Shown here in pieces: positions 34,410 through 42,528 of a stretch of 64,000 bases of DNA (position 1 is its first letter; each line of letters begins with the position of its first letter). Source of the DNA: Caenimonas sedimenti (GTDB taxonomy: Bacteria; Pseudomonadota; Gammaproteobacteria; Burkholderiales; Burkholderiaceae_C); NCBI RefSeq assembly GCF_007833165.1, contig NZ_VOBQ01000021.1:1-64000 (forward strand), in the 5' to 3' direction. Both the position numbers and the translations under genes were made by a program. Below the pieces are notes generated by a model. That model was not told where the DNA came from, searched no databases, and saw only the letters and a list, made by a program, of their open reading frames with translations.

Positions 34410-34716
34410 CGTGATTCCCAAGGTGTGCCTGACCCTGCTGGCCGCGCCGTCGGTCGAAGAAAAACTACTGGACGTCCTGCTGGAAATGGTGGGCGACGAG
34501 GTTTTCACCAGCGTACCCACATTCAGCCATGGGACGTCGCATGGCCGTTTGAGCAGCGTCGAACAGGTGCTCGGCCGAAGCGCCGCGGTGCAGGTCCAGA
34601 TCCTGGTGACGGAGGAAGGAATGAATCCACTGTTGGAGCGCCTGCGCGCGGAATTTCGCTGTACGGGCCTGCGCTACTGGGCCAGCGCGCTCACAACCGA
34701 GGGAGAGATGGCATGA
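34402..34716 (+). CDS. DUF3240 protein linked to the RND pump
   Basis: A 104-residue cytosolic protein of the DUF3240 family (KVCLTLLAAPSVEEKLLDVLLEMVGDEVFTSVPTFSHGTSHGRLSSVEQVLGRSAAVQVQILV). The pattern of a beta-alpha-beta start, a variable loop with two His (SHGTSHG) and a second beta-alpha-beta suggests a ferredoxin/PII-like trimer. It overlaps the pump by 8 bp and the channel gene by 4 bp. It is the positional counterpart of the PII-like gene after czcA, so it may sense and adjust the pump. Function unproven. Confidence 0.8.
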   Translation: MSSVIPKVCLTLLAAPSVEEKLLDVLLEMVGDEVFTSVPTFSHGTSHGRLSSVEQVLGRSAAVQVQILVTEEGMNPLLERLRAEFRCTGLRYWASALTTEGEMA

Positions 34717-36005
34717 GAGGACGGATGACTGTTGTGGGTGCGGCGATCGCGGTCAGCGCCTGGATGGCGCCGGCGCATGCTGCGGAAGCTGCGGGTGTCC
34801 CGCCTGTGACCTTCACATCGCAGGCGGCGCCGGCGGACCTGCCCTCCAACGACCGGGCCATGGCGCTGATCGACGCAGACCCCCGCGTGGTCCAGGCCCG
34901 CAGCTCCTTGGAGGCGGCGCGGCACCGAGCCGACATGCTCCGGGCCGGTCCGTATGAATGGACGGCGAGCGCTTCCACGCAGCGACGCCGCTACAGGACC
35001 GGCGCGCAGGATGCGAACGAGTGGTCAATCGGATTGGAGCGAGCAGTGCGGATCGGCGGCAAGGCGGCGCTGGATCGGCAGCTCGGTGAGACGCAGCTTC
35101 GGCTGGCCGAATCCCGGTTGGGCGAAGCGCGACACGAAGCCGCGCGGGAACTTCTTGATCTTTGGTTGAACGTGCTCGCAGCCGATCGCACAGGGCAGCT
35201 CTGGAGCGAGCAACTCGGTTTCGCGCAGACCAATTTCAACGCCGCTGGCGCCCGCCGCCGGGCGGGCGACGCCTCGATGCTGGAACAGAACGCCGCCCGT
35301 GCCGATCTCGCCGAGGTGCAGCGCCAGCTTGCCGGTGCCGCCAACGAGGAAGCGAAGGCCCGCGCGAAGCTGCGCGCACGCTTTGCGCCACTTCCCCTGT
35401 CTGGTCAGATCGCCACGCTTGGCGAGCCCGTCGCCATGGTGCCCGACGGCGCTCAGTGGCGCGAGCGGATCCTGGCCGTAAGCCGTGACCTGCGCATTGC
35501 GAAGGTTGAACTTCAACAGGCGGAATTGACCGCCGCCCGGGCGGGCGCTGACCGGCTGGCGGACCCGACCCTAGGAGTACACGCCACTTCGGAAGCCGGC
35601 GGGGCGGAGCGCATTGTGGGGTTGACCTTGAGCATCCCACTGGGCGGCACCTATCGCACTGCGCAATCGCGCGAAGCGCTGGCGCAGGTCGATGTGGCCC
35701 GCGCGGCCGTGGAGCGCGCCTTGCGCGAGCTCGAATCCGAAATTGCCGAGAGCCTGACCGATGCCCGCGGCAGCCTGGAGCGCTGGAAGTTCGCCGAGCA
35801 GGCACGCACCGCGGCCCAGGAGAACGCCCAGCTGACACAACGCGCCTACACGCTGGGGGAGGTCGACCTGCAGGGTGTGCTACTCGCGCGCCGCCAGTTG
35901 CTGGACGCCGCCCTGGGTGCCACGCAGGCCCGCGTCGATGCGTTGAAGGCGCGGTATCGGCTGCTGGTCGACGCGCATCTCATCTGGGGCATGCAGGAAG
36001 ACTGA
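34713..36005 (+). CDS. TolC-family channel of the second RND system
   Basis: A 430-residue outer-membrane factor. A signal peptide ends near APAHAAEA. Two OEP helical repeats follow (VVQARSSLEAARHRADML...; ERALRELESEIAESLTDARGSLERWKFAEQARTAAQENAQLTQRAYTLGEVDLQGVLLARRQLLDAALGATQARVDALKARYRLLVD). There is no lipobox. The start overlaps the DUF3240 stop (ATGA). It completes the adaptor-pump-channel operon, here in order B-A-DUF3240-C rather than the C-B-A order of the czc operon. Confidence 0.85.
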   Translation: MRGRMTVVGAAIAVSAWMAPAHAAEAAGVPPVTFTSQAAPADLPSNDRAMALIDADPRVVQARSSLEAARHRADMLRAGPYEWTASASTQRRRYRTGAQDANEWSIGLERAVRIGGKAALDRQLGETQLRLAESRLGEARHEAARELLDLWLNVLAADRTGQLWSEQLGFAQTNFNAAGARRRAGDASMLEQNAARADLAEVQRQLAGAANEEAKARAKLRARFAPLPLSGQIATLGEPVAMVPDGAQWRERILAVSRDLRIAKVELQQAELTAARAGADRLADPTLGVHATSEAGGAERIVGLTLSIPLGGTYRTAQSREALAQVDVARAAVERALRELESEIAESLTDARGSLERWKFAEQARTAAQENAQLTQRAYTLGEVDLQGVLLARRQLLDAALGATQARVDALKARYRLLVDAHLIWGMQED

Positions 36006-36060
36006 GTGTGTACGCATTTTTTGACAACGGCACCTCGCATTGAGCGAAAGGAGAATTGAG

Positions 36061-36456
36061 ATGGACTATTCCCCGATGAAGTTGGCTGCACTGTTGACAG
36101 CGGGTTTCATTTCTGGATGTGCAAGCAACTCTGTCTACGAGGGACGCTATCCGTGGGACGCGGGCTGGCGCAAGGGTTCGGTGGATGCGGTGGGAGAGGA
36201 TGATCAGATGAGAGCCAGGTACGCCCAGCGCTGCAAGGTCGAGGCGGCGCAGGCAGCCCGATTCGCGCGAATTCGGTACATCGAGATGGGCAAGGCGAGA
36301 ATGCAGACAGTCGCCGTCCCGAAGGACTCCACCCTCACGGTTGGCGATCTGGTCTACGTGAAAGTGTTTGATTGCGCCGGTCAGGCCCTGCCCAGAGATG
36401 CACCGACTAAATCCGGCGTCCGCGCCGTAGCCGGAATGGCGAGACGCCATGCTTGA
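36061..36456 (+). CDS. Small lipoprotein, hypothetical
   Basis: A 131-residue predicted lipoprotein; the lipobox FISGC ends at about residue 20. Mature features are YPWDAGWRKGSVDAVG, a second cysteine (AQRCKVEAAQAARFARIRY) and VGDLVYVKVFDCAGQAL. It resembles the lipoprotein at 10262 in length and in the late VYVKV...C segment, and both follow an RND system. An AAGGAG site at 36048-36053 supports the start. Its stop overlaps the following MFS start by 8 bp. Confidence 0.65.
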   Translation: MDYSPMKLAALLTAGFISGCASNSVYEGRYPWDAGWRKGSVDAVGEDDQMRARYAQRCKVEAAQAARFARIRYIEMGKARMQTVAVPKDSTLTVGDLVYVKVFDCAGQALPRDAPTKSGVRAVAGMARRHA

Positions 36457-37762
36457 TGTTCTGCGCAATCGCACCTACCGGCACCTGTTCTTCGCGCAGG
36501 TCATCGCGCTGCTAGGGACAGGCTTGGCCACCGTCGCGCTCGGATTGCTGGCGTACGACATCGCCGGGGCCGATGCCGGCGCCGTGCTGGGCACCGCGCT
36601 TGCGATCAAGATGGTGGCGTACATCGGCGTCGCCCCGATCGCGGCCGCTTTCGCAGAACGCCTACCCCGCCGGGTCATGCTCGTAGCCCTCGATCTGGTG
36701 CGCGCGGGCGTGGCCTTGTCGCTGCCGTTCATCACCCAGATCTGGCAGATCTATGTCTTGATCTTCTTGCTGCAGTCGGCCTCCGCAGGTTTCACCCCGA
36801 CCTTCCAGGCCACGATCCCGGACGTGCTGCCGGCGGAAGAGGAGTACACCAAGGCACTATCCCTGTCGCGCTTGGCCTACGACATGGAAAGCCTGATCAG
36901 CCCGGCCCTGGCGGCGGCGTTGCTGACCGTGACTAGTTTTCACAGCCTGTTTTACGGCACGGTGGTCGGCTTCATCGGCTCGGCGCTGCTGGTGGTCTCG
37001 GCTGTACTGCCCAAGGCCAAGGCGCCACCGAAACGCGGCATTTACGAGCGCACCACACGCGGCACGCGGATCTATCTGGCGACACCGCGGCTGCGCGGCC
37101 TGCTCGCGCTGAACCTCACGGTGGCGGCGGCCAGTGCCATGGTCATTGTCAACACCGTCGTGCTGGTTCAAGGGCAGCTGAAGCTCTCTCAAAACGCGAC
37201 GGCGATGGCCTTGGCTGCGTTCGGCGCAGGCTCGATGGTGGTGGCATTTAGCCTGCCGAAACTACTGAAGCGTCTGGCAGATCGCAGTGTGATGCTGGCC
37301 GGCGCAGCCATGTTGGTCGCCGGCTTAGCACTCGGCCCCCTGGCGACGGCGCAGCTGGCCAGTCTGCTGGCGCTGTGGTTTTTCCTGGGGGTGGGTTATT
37401 CGATGGTGCAGACCCCTTCGGGTCGCTTGTTGCGCCGCTCGTCGACTCCGGAAGATCGGCCGGCCCTCTTCGCGGCCCAATTTGCTTTGTCGCACAGCTG
37501 CTGGCTGGTGACATACCCGATGGCCGGATGGCTGGGCGCGAAAGCAGGGCTCAACATCAGTTTCCTCGCACTCGCCGCGCTCGGCGGAGTTTCCGCGATC
37601 GTCGCGACCCGGTTGTGGCCGCATTCGGACCCTGTGGAGCTCGAACACTCGCATCAGGACCTGGATGCGGACCATCCTCATGTCAGCGATGCCGTTCCGG
37701 CTGGGACACGCCATTCGCACGCGTACGTCATCGACGATGAACACCGCCGCTGGCCGCATTGA
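36449..37762 (+). CDS. MFS exporter with His-rich C-terminus (NreB-like)
   Basis: A 437-residue major facilitator with about 12 helices. The cytoplasmic loop between TM2 and TM3 carries FAERLPRRVMLVALDLVRAG, the MFS motif A equivalent. The last 45 residues are His/Asp-rich (HSHQDLDADHPHVSDAVPAGTRHSHAYVIDDEHRRWPH), as in NreB-type nickel exporters and related metal MFS proteins. It probably exports Ni, Co or another divalent ion, but the family is only partly characterised. Overlaps the lipoprotein gene by 8 bp. Confidence 0.75.
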   Translation: MLDVLRNRTYRHLFFAQVIALLGTGLATVALGLLAYDIAGADAGAVLGTALAIKMVAYIGVAPIAAAFAERLPRRVMLVALDLVRAGVALSLPFITQIWQIYVLIFLLQSASAGFTPTFQATIPDVLPAEEEYTKALSLSRLAYDMESLISPALAAALLTVTSFHSLFYGTVVGFIGSALLVVSAVLPKAKAPPKRGIYERTTRGTRIYLATPRLRGLLALNLTVAAASAMVIVNTVVLVQGQLKLSQNATAMALAAFGAGSMVVAFSLPKLLKRLADRSVMLAGAAMLVAGLALGPLATAQLASLLALWFFLGVGYSMVQTPSGRLLRRSSTPEDRPALFAAQFALSHSCWLVTYPMAGWLGAKAGLNISFLALAALGGVSAIVATRLWPHSDPVELEHSHQDLDADHPHVSDAVPAGTRHSHAYVIDDEHRRWPH

Positions 37763-37998
37763 ATCAACCTTGCAGTCGACGAAAAAACGAATCGTGACGC
37801 GCACGGATTGAGCTCTCGATACTGCCCCGCGCGGCGCGTGCGGGGGCTGTGGTCGCTGGTTCGAGCTTTTGACGAACGCTTCTGCTCGCAGCGCACTCGG
37901 CGGCGACGCGCTCGCTCTTCCTCGTGCGCTGCGAGCCGAAGGCAATTCAGACCTGCGACGCCTGTCGGGCGAGGCTCTTCACTTCTCGTGCATCGCTT

Positions 37999-38436
37999 TC
38001 ACGTCGGACTCGGTTCAGCGGAGTGCTTCCGGCGCTCGATCCGCTCGAAGGCGGCCATACCGGCAAGCATGGCCGCTACAAAAACGGCGGCCTTGCTTTC
38101 GCCCATGCCAAGCGCAACGAGTGCGGGCCCTGGGCAAAAGCCGACGATGCCCCAGCCGATTCCGAACAGGAGGCCTCCCACAATCAGGTGGCGGTCGATG
38201 TGACGCGCCGAAGGCAACTTCATCTCTGCACCAAGGAAAGACAGGGTCCTCGTGCGGGCGACGGCAAAAGCGAAGAACCCGACAGCGATGGCTCCCGCCA
38301 TCACAAGGGCCAGCGAAGGGTCCCATCGGCCGGCAAGGTCCAGAAAGCCGAGTACCTTGGCCGGGTTGGCCATGCCGGACAGGATCAGCCCGAAGCCAAA
38401 CACAAGGCCAGCAAGCAGGGAGGTGACAACGTACAT
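37999..38436 (-). CDS. YeeE/YedE-type membrane protein, second half
   Basis: A 145-residue four-helix protein (SLLAGLVFGFGLILSGMANPAKVLGFLDLAGRWDPSLALVMAGAI... LLFGIGWGIVGFCPGPALVALGMG). The SGMANPAKV and GFCPGPA motifs are typical of YeeE/YedE sulfur transporters split over two genes, where the cysteine guides thiosulfate or sulfur species. It follows its partner at 38445 by 8 bp. The pair is under the BigR-like regulator and probably moves a sulfur compound out of or into the cell. Confidence 0.85.
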   Translation of the reverse strand: MYVVTSLLAGLVFGFGLILSGMANPAKVLGFLDLAGRWDPSLALVMAGAIAVGFFAFAVARTRTLSFLGAEMKLPSARHIDRHLIVGGLLFGIGWGIVGFCPGPALVALGMGESKAAVFVAAMLAGMAAFERIERRKHSAEPSPT

Positions 38437-38444
38437 GGCGGGCC

Positions 38445-38882
38445 TCAGACTCCGAAAAGGTGACGGGTCACGTACACCGTCAGAAAGCCCGCGCCCATGA
38501 ACGATGCCGTTGCGGCGAGCGACCGGGGAGAAAGACGCGACAGGCCGCAGACCCCATGGCCGCTGGTGCAGCCCGACCCGTAGCGCGTTCCAACGCCGAC
38601 CAGCAGGCCAGCCAGAACAAGGGCCACGTAGCCCGCATCAATCTGCGCGCGCGGCACCTCGGCAAGAAGGAGGTACAGCAGGGGCGCGACCAGCAAGCCG
38701 GCCACAAAGGCGACGCGCCAGCCGATGTCACCCCTGACCGGCGTCAAGAGCCCGCCGAGCACGCCACTGATTCCGGCAATGCGGCCGTTCAACAAAGCCA
38801 ACATGGCGGCCGCTATTCCGATGAGCGCGCCGCCGGCCAAAGAGGACCAAGGTGTAAAGGCGTTCCAGTCGACAGTCATCAT
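38445..38882 (-). CDS. YeeE/YedE-type membrane protein, first half
   Basis: A 145-residue four-helix protein. The motifs GRIAGISGVLGG and GVGTRYGSGCTSGHGVCGLSRLSPRS, with two conserved Cys, define the YeeE/YedE sulfur-transport half. It starts immediately after the stop of the BigR-like gene (no gap), so the three genes form one leftward operon: regulator, first half, second half. Such split pairs with BigR and persulfide dioxygenase are known in proteobacterial sulfide detoxification loci. Confidence 0.85.
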   Translation of the reverse strand: MMTVDWNAFTPWSSLAGGALIGIAAAMLALLNGRIAGISGVLGGLLTPVRGDIGWRVAFVAGLLVAPLLYLLLAEVPRAQIDAGYVALVLAGLLVGVGTRYGSGCTSGHGVCGLSRLSPRSLAATASFMGAGFLTVYVTRHLFGV

Positions 38883-39200
38883 CTATTCCTTGGGGCAGTA
38901 GAGGCGGTACAGCACGGAAAGCATTTCGAGCAGGCGCTGATCCGCGACGCTGTAGTAAATGTTCTTTCCCTCCCGACGGGTACTCACCACTTCCTCATTG
39001 CGCAGAACTGCCAGTTGCTGCGACAGGGTGGGTTGCCGGATGTCGAGGGCTTCTTCCAGCTCACTGACGCACATCTCTCCCTGCGAGAGCTGGCACAGAA
39101 GTAGCAGCCGATCCGTGTTGGCGAGCACCTTCAAAGCTATGACGGCGTCCGCAGCGCCGCCCCGCAGGAGCTCTGGAGTAATGACAGTTCGCTTCGGCAT
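38883..39200 (-). CDS. BigR/SqrR-like persulfide-sensing ArsR repressor
   Basis: A 105-residue ArsR-type winged-helix repressor. The recognition helix lies in ALDIRQPTLSQQLAVLRNEEVV and the wing in TRREGKNIYYSV. Cys 44 (GEMCVSEL) and Cys 102 (LYCPKE) sit where BigR uses Cys42 and Cys108 to form a disulfide or tetrasulfide with reactive sulfur. Cys 36 is additional. It should repress both the YeeE pair and the divergent dioxygenase via the AT-rich palindrome at 39224-39243. Confidence 0.85.
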   Translation of the reverse strand: MPKRTVITPELLRGGAADAVIALKVLANTDRLLLLCQLSQGEMCVSELEEALDIRQPTLSQQLAVLRNEEVVSTRREGKNIYYSVADQRLLEMLSVLYRLYCPKE

Positions 39201-39223
39201 GGCTTTTTGAAAACTTGATTTTC

Positions 39224-39243
39224 ATTATATCTAGACATATAAT
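39224..39243. promoter_or_regulatory. AT-rich palindrome, probable BigR operator
   Basis: Perfect 7-bp arms ATTATAT and ATATAAT are separated by 6 bp (CTAGAC). The site sits between the divergent ArsR-type gene (start 39200) and the dioxygenase gene (start 39275), in an AT-rich patch that stands out from the GC-rich surroundings. BigR-type proteins bind such AT-rich dyads. It likely covers the promoters in both directions. Confidence 0.7.
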
Positions 39244-39274
39244 CAATGTCAATGAAGTAAAGCCGAGGTACCGC

Positions 39275-40153
39275 ATGCCTTCCCGCACCCAGATACAAGC
39301 GTTCTTCGACCCAAAGACCTGGACTGTCTCCTATGTTGTCAATGACATCGCGACGAGGGAAGCGGCAGTCATCGACCCGGTACTGGACTACGACTTCAAG
39401 TCGGGCCACACGGACACCAACGCCGCTGACGCATTGCTTGAGTACGTGAGGGCCGAGGGGCTCACCGTCCAGTGGATTCTCGAAACGCATGCGCATGCTG
39501 ACCATCTGTCAGGCGCTCGCTATCTGCACGAGCGAGTCGGCGGGCGAATCGCCATCGGCGAGCACATCCGCGAGGTGCAGGCGACCTTCAAGAAGCTCTA
39601 TAACCTCGAGCGAACGTTTCTGCCGGATGGCAGCCAGTTCGACCATCTGTTCAAGGACGGTGAGGTGTTCAGGATTGGTGAAGTTGAAGCGACTGCATTG
39701 CTGGTGCCCGGCCACACGCCGGCGGACATGGCCTACCTGGTGGACGGCGCCGTCTTTGTCGGGGACACCTTGTTCATGCCCGATGTCGGCACCGCGCGCG
39801 CCGACTTCCCAGGTGGGGACGCGCACACGCTGTACCGGTCAATGCGCCGGCTTCTGACCCTGCCACCGGAAACCCGGGTCTTCGTCTGCCACGACTACCC
39901 GCCAAGTGGAAGGGAGCCACGATGGGAGACGACCGTCGCGGAGCAGAAGGTCAACAACATCCATGTGCGCGACGGCATCAGCGAAGAGGAATTCGTCGAG
40001 ATGCGCAAAGCGCGGGACGCGACGCTGGAGGTGCCGACGCTCATCCTGCCTTCGATCCAGGTGAATGTCCGGGCGGGGCAGCTGCCTCCGGCGGACGAGA
40101 ACGGGGTCGCGTACCTGCGAATCCCGCTGAACGCCTTGCCGACGCGGAAGTAG
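39275..40153 (+). CDS. Persulfide dioxygenase-like MBL protein (Blh/ETHE1 type)
   Basis: A 292-residue metallo-beta-lactamase-fold enzyme. The metal motif THAHADHLSGAR (His 72, His 74, Asp 76, His 77), later VPGHTPADMAY, GDTLFMPDVGTARADFPGG and the FVCHDY His match Blh/ETHE1 proteins, which oxidise glutathione persulfide to sulfite with an iron centre. BigR-linked members lacking a fused rhodanese are common; this one also lacks the fusion. The start at 39275 gives the family N-terminus. It ends 5 bp before the TlpA-like gene. Confidence 0.85.
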   Translation: MPSRTQIQAFFDPKTWTVSYVVNDIATREAAVIDPVLDYDFKSGHTDTNAADALLEYVRAEGLTVQWILETHAHADHLSGARYLHERVGGRIAIGEHIREVQATFKKLYNLERTFLPDGSQFDHLFKDGEVFRIGEVEATALLVPGHTPADMAYLVDGAVFVGDTLFMPDVGTARADFPGGDAHTLYRSMRRLLTLPPETRVFVCHDYPPSGREPRWETTVAEQKVNNIHVRDGISEEEFVEMRKARDATLEVPTLILPSIQVNVRAGQLPPADENGVAYLRIPLNALPTRK

Positions 40154-40158
40154 CTCTG

Positions 40159-40962
40159 GTGCCGAATGCGATTCAGATTGGGCCGCTCGCTCTGCCGGTG
40201 TCCCTGCTCTTCATGCTCGTGGCGGTGGCCGCGGCCACGTCCATTGGAAAATGGAGCGGCCGCAGAGTCGGCGTCGACGTTGAACCGATCCTGTTTTGGA
40301 CTCTCGTCGTAGGCGTCGTCGTCGCGCGGCTCGCGTTCGTCCTTCAGTTCAGCACGACCTACCAAGCATCACCGCTTGCGGTCCTTGATATCCGAGACGG
40401 CGGATGGAGGCCCCTGGCTGGATTTGCAGCTGCATGGCTATTCGCTCTTGGCCGGCAATTCAAGAAGCCGATGCTGCGCAAACCCCTGCTGGCCGCCGTG
40501 ATCGTAGCCACCGCAATCTGGGGCGGCGGCATCCTTGCTTTGTCTCTTCCAAGCGAGGAACAGAAGCTTCCGACGCTGGAGCTAGCCAGCCTCGAAGGGG
40601 CGCCCGTGGATCTTGCGCAGTTCGAAGGACGGCCGACGGTGGTCAACCTCTGGGCAACCTGGTGCCCGCCGTGCGTGCGTGAAATGCCGGTTTTGCGAGA
40701 GGCCCAGGCCGCGCACCCAGCGATGAACTTCGTTTTCATCAATCAGGGAGAGTCCGCGCAGCGCGTCGGCGGCTGGCTGGCGGCGCGCAACCTGCTACTA
40801 CGCAACGTGCTTTTGGACACCAAGGGCCAGGCGCTCACAGCGTTCAATCAACGGGGACTCCCGACGACGCTGTTCTTCGATGCCAAGGGACGGCTGGTGA
40901 GCACTCGAACCGGCGAGCTTTCCGCTGCGTCGCTGGCGGAAAAGCTTGAGTCCATCGATTGA
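40159..40962 (+). CDS. TlpA-type reductase with Lgt-like membrane domain
   Basis: A 267-residue protein. Residues 1-130 contain about four transmembrane helices (LALPVSLLFMLVAVAAATS; ILFWTLVVGVVVARLAFVL; PLAGFAAAWLFALG; LLAAVIVATAIWGGGILAL) resembling the prolipoprotein transferase-type membrane domain found in similar fusions. Residues 135-267 are a TlpA/ResA-like thioredoxin with WCPPC at 168-172 facing the periplasm and the cis-proline in LPTTLFF. It starts at a GTG 5 bp after the dioxygenase stop. It probably reduces periplasmic disulfides or persulfides. Confidence 0.8.
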   Translation: MPNAIQIGPLALPVSLLFMLVAVAAATSIGKWSGRRVGVDVEPILFWTLVVGVVVARLAFVLQFSTTYQASPLAVLDIRDGGWRPLAGFAAAWLFALGRQFKKPMLRKPLLAAVIVATAIWGGGILALSLPSEEQKLPTLELASLEGAPVDLAQFEGRPTVVNLWATWCPPCVREMPVLREAQAAHPAMNFVFINQGESAQRVGGWLAARNLLLRNVLLDTKGQALTAFNQRGLPTTLFFDAKGRLVSTRTGELSAASLAEKLESID

Positions 40963-41097
40963 CTTCGATCGCATCGGGCGAAGCACGTGACGGGTTCGCC
41001 ATCCATCTTGCGTGCTGCGCCTGATCCAAGGGGCTGCGCGCAGCAGCGATGACCAACAGAATGTTGATTGCCCCCGCGCGTCATGCGGCGTGCCATC

Positions 41098-41694
41098 TCA
41101 AGCGGCCGCCTCGATGGACAGCTGGCCTTGGGCCTGCAGGTCAGCAAGACACCGGTAAAGAGCCTCAGGTGTGACCCCCAATTCGGCGGCAAGCTGAATC
41201 CTTGTCCCGGGAATTCGGTATCCGTTCTTTTCAGAGCCCTCGGCCAGGATCAGGTGCGCCAGGCGCTGGCGGATGGTTTTCAGGGATTGGCGCTCGATGC
41301 GCGCCCGCTGTGCGCGTGCCTGCGCGCTCAGCAGGCCGATCCAGGCCCAACGCGTTCCCTCGTCCTGGTCGATGGCCTCCCGCAGCGCACTCAGTGGAAA
41401 GGCGAGCAGGTCGCATTCGCTGCGACAGACGCCCTCACAGTGGTAGCGAGCACTGGCGAGGCTGGCCTCCGCGATGAAGCCCTGACTCGCGCGCTGGAGA
41501 ATGACCGGCGCGCCCGCAGACGTGACACGCTGCATCACCGCCTCGCCGGCGCGCACGTAGTACATCCAGGCCGGTCGTTGGCCACTGCGAAATAGAACAG
41601 CGCCGGCGGCTCGGTGCGTGCCCTTCGCCGCACCCAGTAGTTGGTCGCTGAAACCCGCCAGATCCGCGTCCTGAGACAACATGATCAAGATCAT
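41098..41694 (-). CDS. Crp/Fnr-family regulator
   Basis: A 198-residue transcription factor. The cyclic-nucleotide-binding-like beta barrel (GAVLFRSGQRPAWMYYVRAGEAVMQRVTSAGAPVILQRASQGFIAEASL) is followed by the dimer helix and a winged helix (IQLAAELGVTPEALYRCLADLQAQGQL). Three Cys (YHCEGVCRSECDLL) form an unusual CxxxCxxxC cluster in the effector domain, which could sense redox or metal; a regular cAMP site is not obvious. The start is one of two ATGs (41694 or 41682), both inside the palindrome at 41681-41694. Neither has a clear ribosome binding site. Confidence 0.8.
   Translation of the reverse strand: MILIMLSQDADLAGFSDQLLGAAKGTHRAAGAVLFRSGQRPAWMYYVRAGEAVMQRVTSAGAPVILQRASQGFIAEASLASARYHCEGVCRSECDLLAFPLSALREAIDQDEGTRWAWIGLLSAQARAQRARIERQSLKTIRQRLAHLILAEGSEKNGYRIPGTRIQLAAELGVTPEALYRCLADLQAQGQLSIEAAA
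41681..41694. promoter_or_regulatory. FNR/Crp-like palindrome
   Basis: ATGATC and GATCAT flank a central pair to give a perfect 14-bp palindrome. It reads TGAT-N4-ATCA, the core of the FNR/Dnr box. It overlaps the start codons of the Crp/Fnr regulator and lies 55 bp upstream of the divergent Spy-like gene, a position from which it could activate that gene and repress its own. Confidence 0.5.
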
Positions 41695-41748
41695 AGGAGA
41701 AATCCCTGTGCGGTCGCAAACTGGCCGATCAACTTCTGGAACCAACCC

Positions 41749-42285
41749 ATGCACAAGATGCTCGTCCTGGCGGCTATTGGATTCGCCATCGGCACCGCTT
41801 TCGCCCAGACTGCTCCATATGCAGGTGAGCAGCATCGGGAGATCAAGTCGCTGTCCTCATCGGAGGTCGCCGACTTGTTGGCGGGGCAGGGCACGGGCCT
41901 GGCCAAAGCGGCCGAACTCAATGGATACCCCGGCCCCGCCCATGTTCTCGAGCACGCGGATGCGCTTGCCCTCACCGCGGACCAGAAGCAGGGCAGCAAG
42001 GCTCTGATGGACCGGCACAAGGAACGCGCGCGACACATCGGTGCGGCGCTGGTGGCTTCAGAGCGAGCGCTGGACCAGACGTTTGCAACTCGAACGATTG
42101 AACCCGGCCGCCTGTCCCAGCTCACTGCGGAGATCGGCGAATTGCAGGCGCAACTGCGCGCGGAGCACCTTCGCACGCACCTGGCCCAAACCGCGCTCCT
42201 GAGCGCCGACCAAGTTAAGCGCTATGGTACGTTGCGCGGCTATGGTGGGGATGCCGCGCCCGCAGCGCACCAACGCCGGCATTGA
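41749..42285 (+). CDS. Spy/CpxP-like periplasmic protein
   Basis: A 178-residue exported helical protein. A signal peptide ends near TAFAQTAPY. The motif ALTADQKQGSKALMDRHKERARHIG corresponds to the LTxxQ helix of the Spy/CpxP/ZraP family of periplasmic chaperones and metal-stress sensors. A second LSADQVKRY is near the end, and the C-terminus is His-bearing (AAPAAHQRRH). It is divergent from the Crp/Fnr gene and shares the palindrome. It likely protects periplasmic proteins during metal stress. Confidence 0.65.
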   Translation: MHKMLVLAAIGFAIGTAFAQTAPYAGEQHREIKSLSSSEVADLLAGQGTGLAKAAELNGYPGPAHVLEHADALALTADQKQGSKALMDRHKERARHIGAALVASERALDQTFATRTIEPGRLSQLTAEIGELQAQLRAEHLRTHLAQTALLSADQVKRYGTLRGYGGDAAPAAHQRRH

Positions 42286-42375
42286 AGCGTCCAGTGCCGG
42301 GCAATCATCAGCAGGTCTGTCTTGAGGCGAGAGGCGCTTCCATGGTCTGCTGCTGTCCGCGGCGCGAGCCTCGCC

Positions 42376-42413
42376 GGGGTCCATTTGATTTCAGTGTCAA
42401 AAGTGACGGTTCG
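42376..42413 (+). repeat. Left terminal inverted repeat of the Tn3-family element
   Basis: A 38-bp repeat beginning GGGGTCCATTTGATTTCAGT and ending in GTGACGGTTCG. It differs from the right repeat at four positions. The 5 bases to its left are TCGCC, repeated beyond the right end. Confidence 0.92.
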
Positions 42414-42528
42414 CATCGCCAGCAACGGCGCGGACCTCGCGGCGTAAGTTGTTGATTTCGCGAGGATTGCTGTTCGGTCTGGCGCGGCGTATCTTTGACT
42501 GCTTTCCGAGTGACGAGGAGCGGCGGAG

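Noticed and set aside
37763..37998. Arg-rich open frames in the gap between the MFS gene and the YeeE-type gene
   Set aside because: They run antisense into the YeeE genes, have extreme composition and no ribosome binding site; the gap itself shows nothing recognisable.
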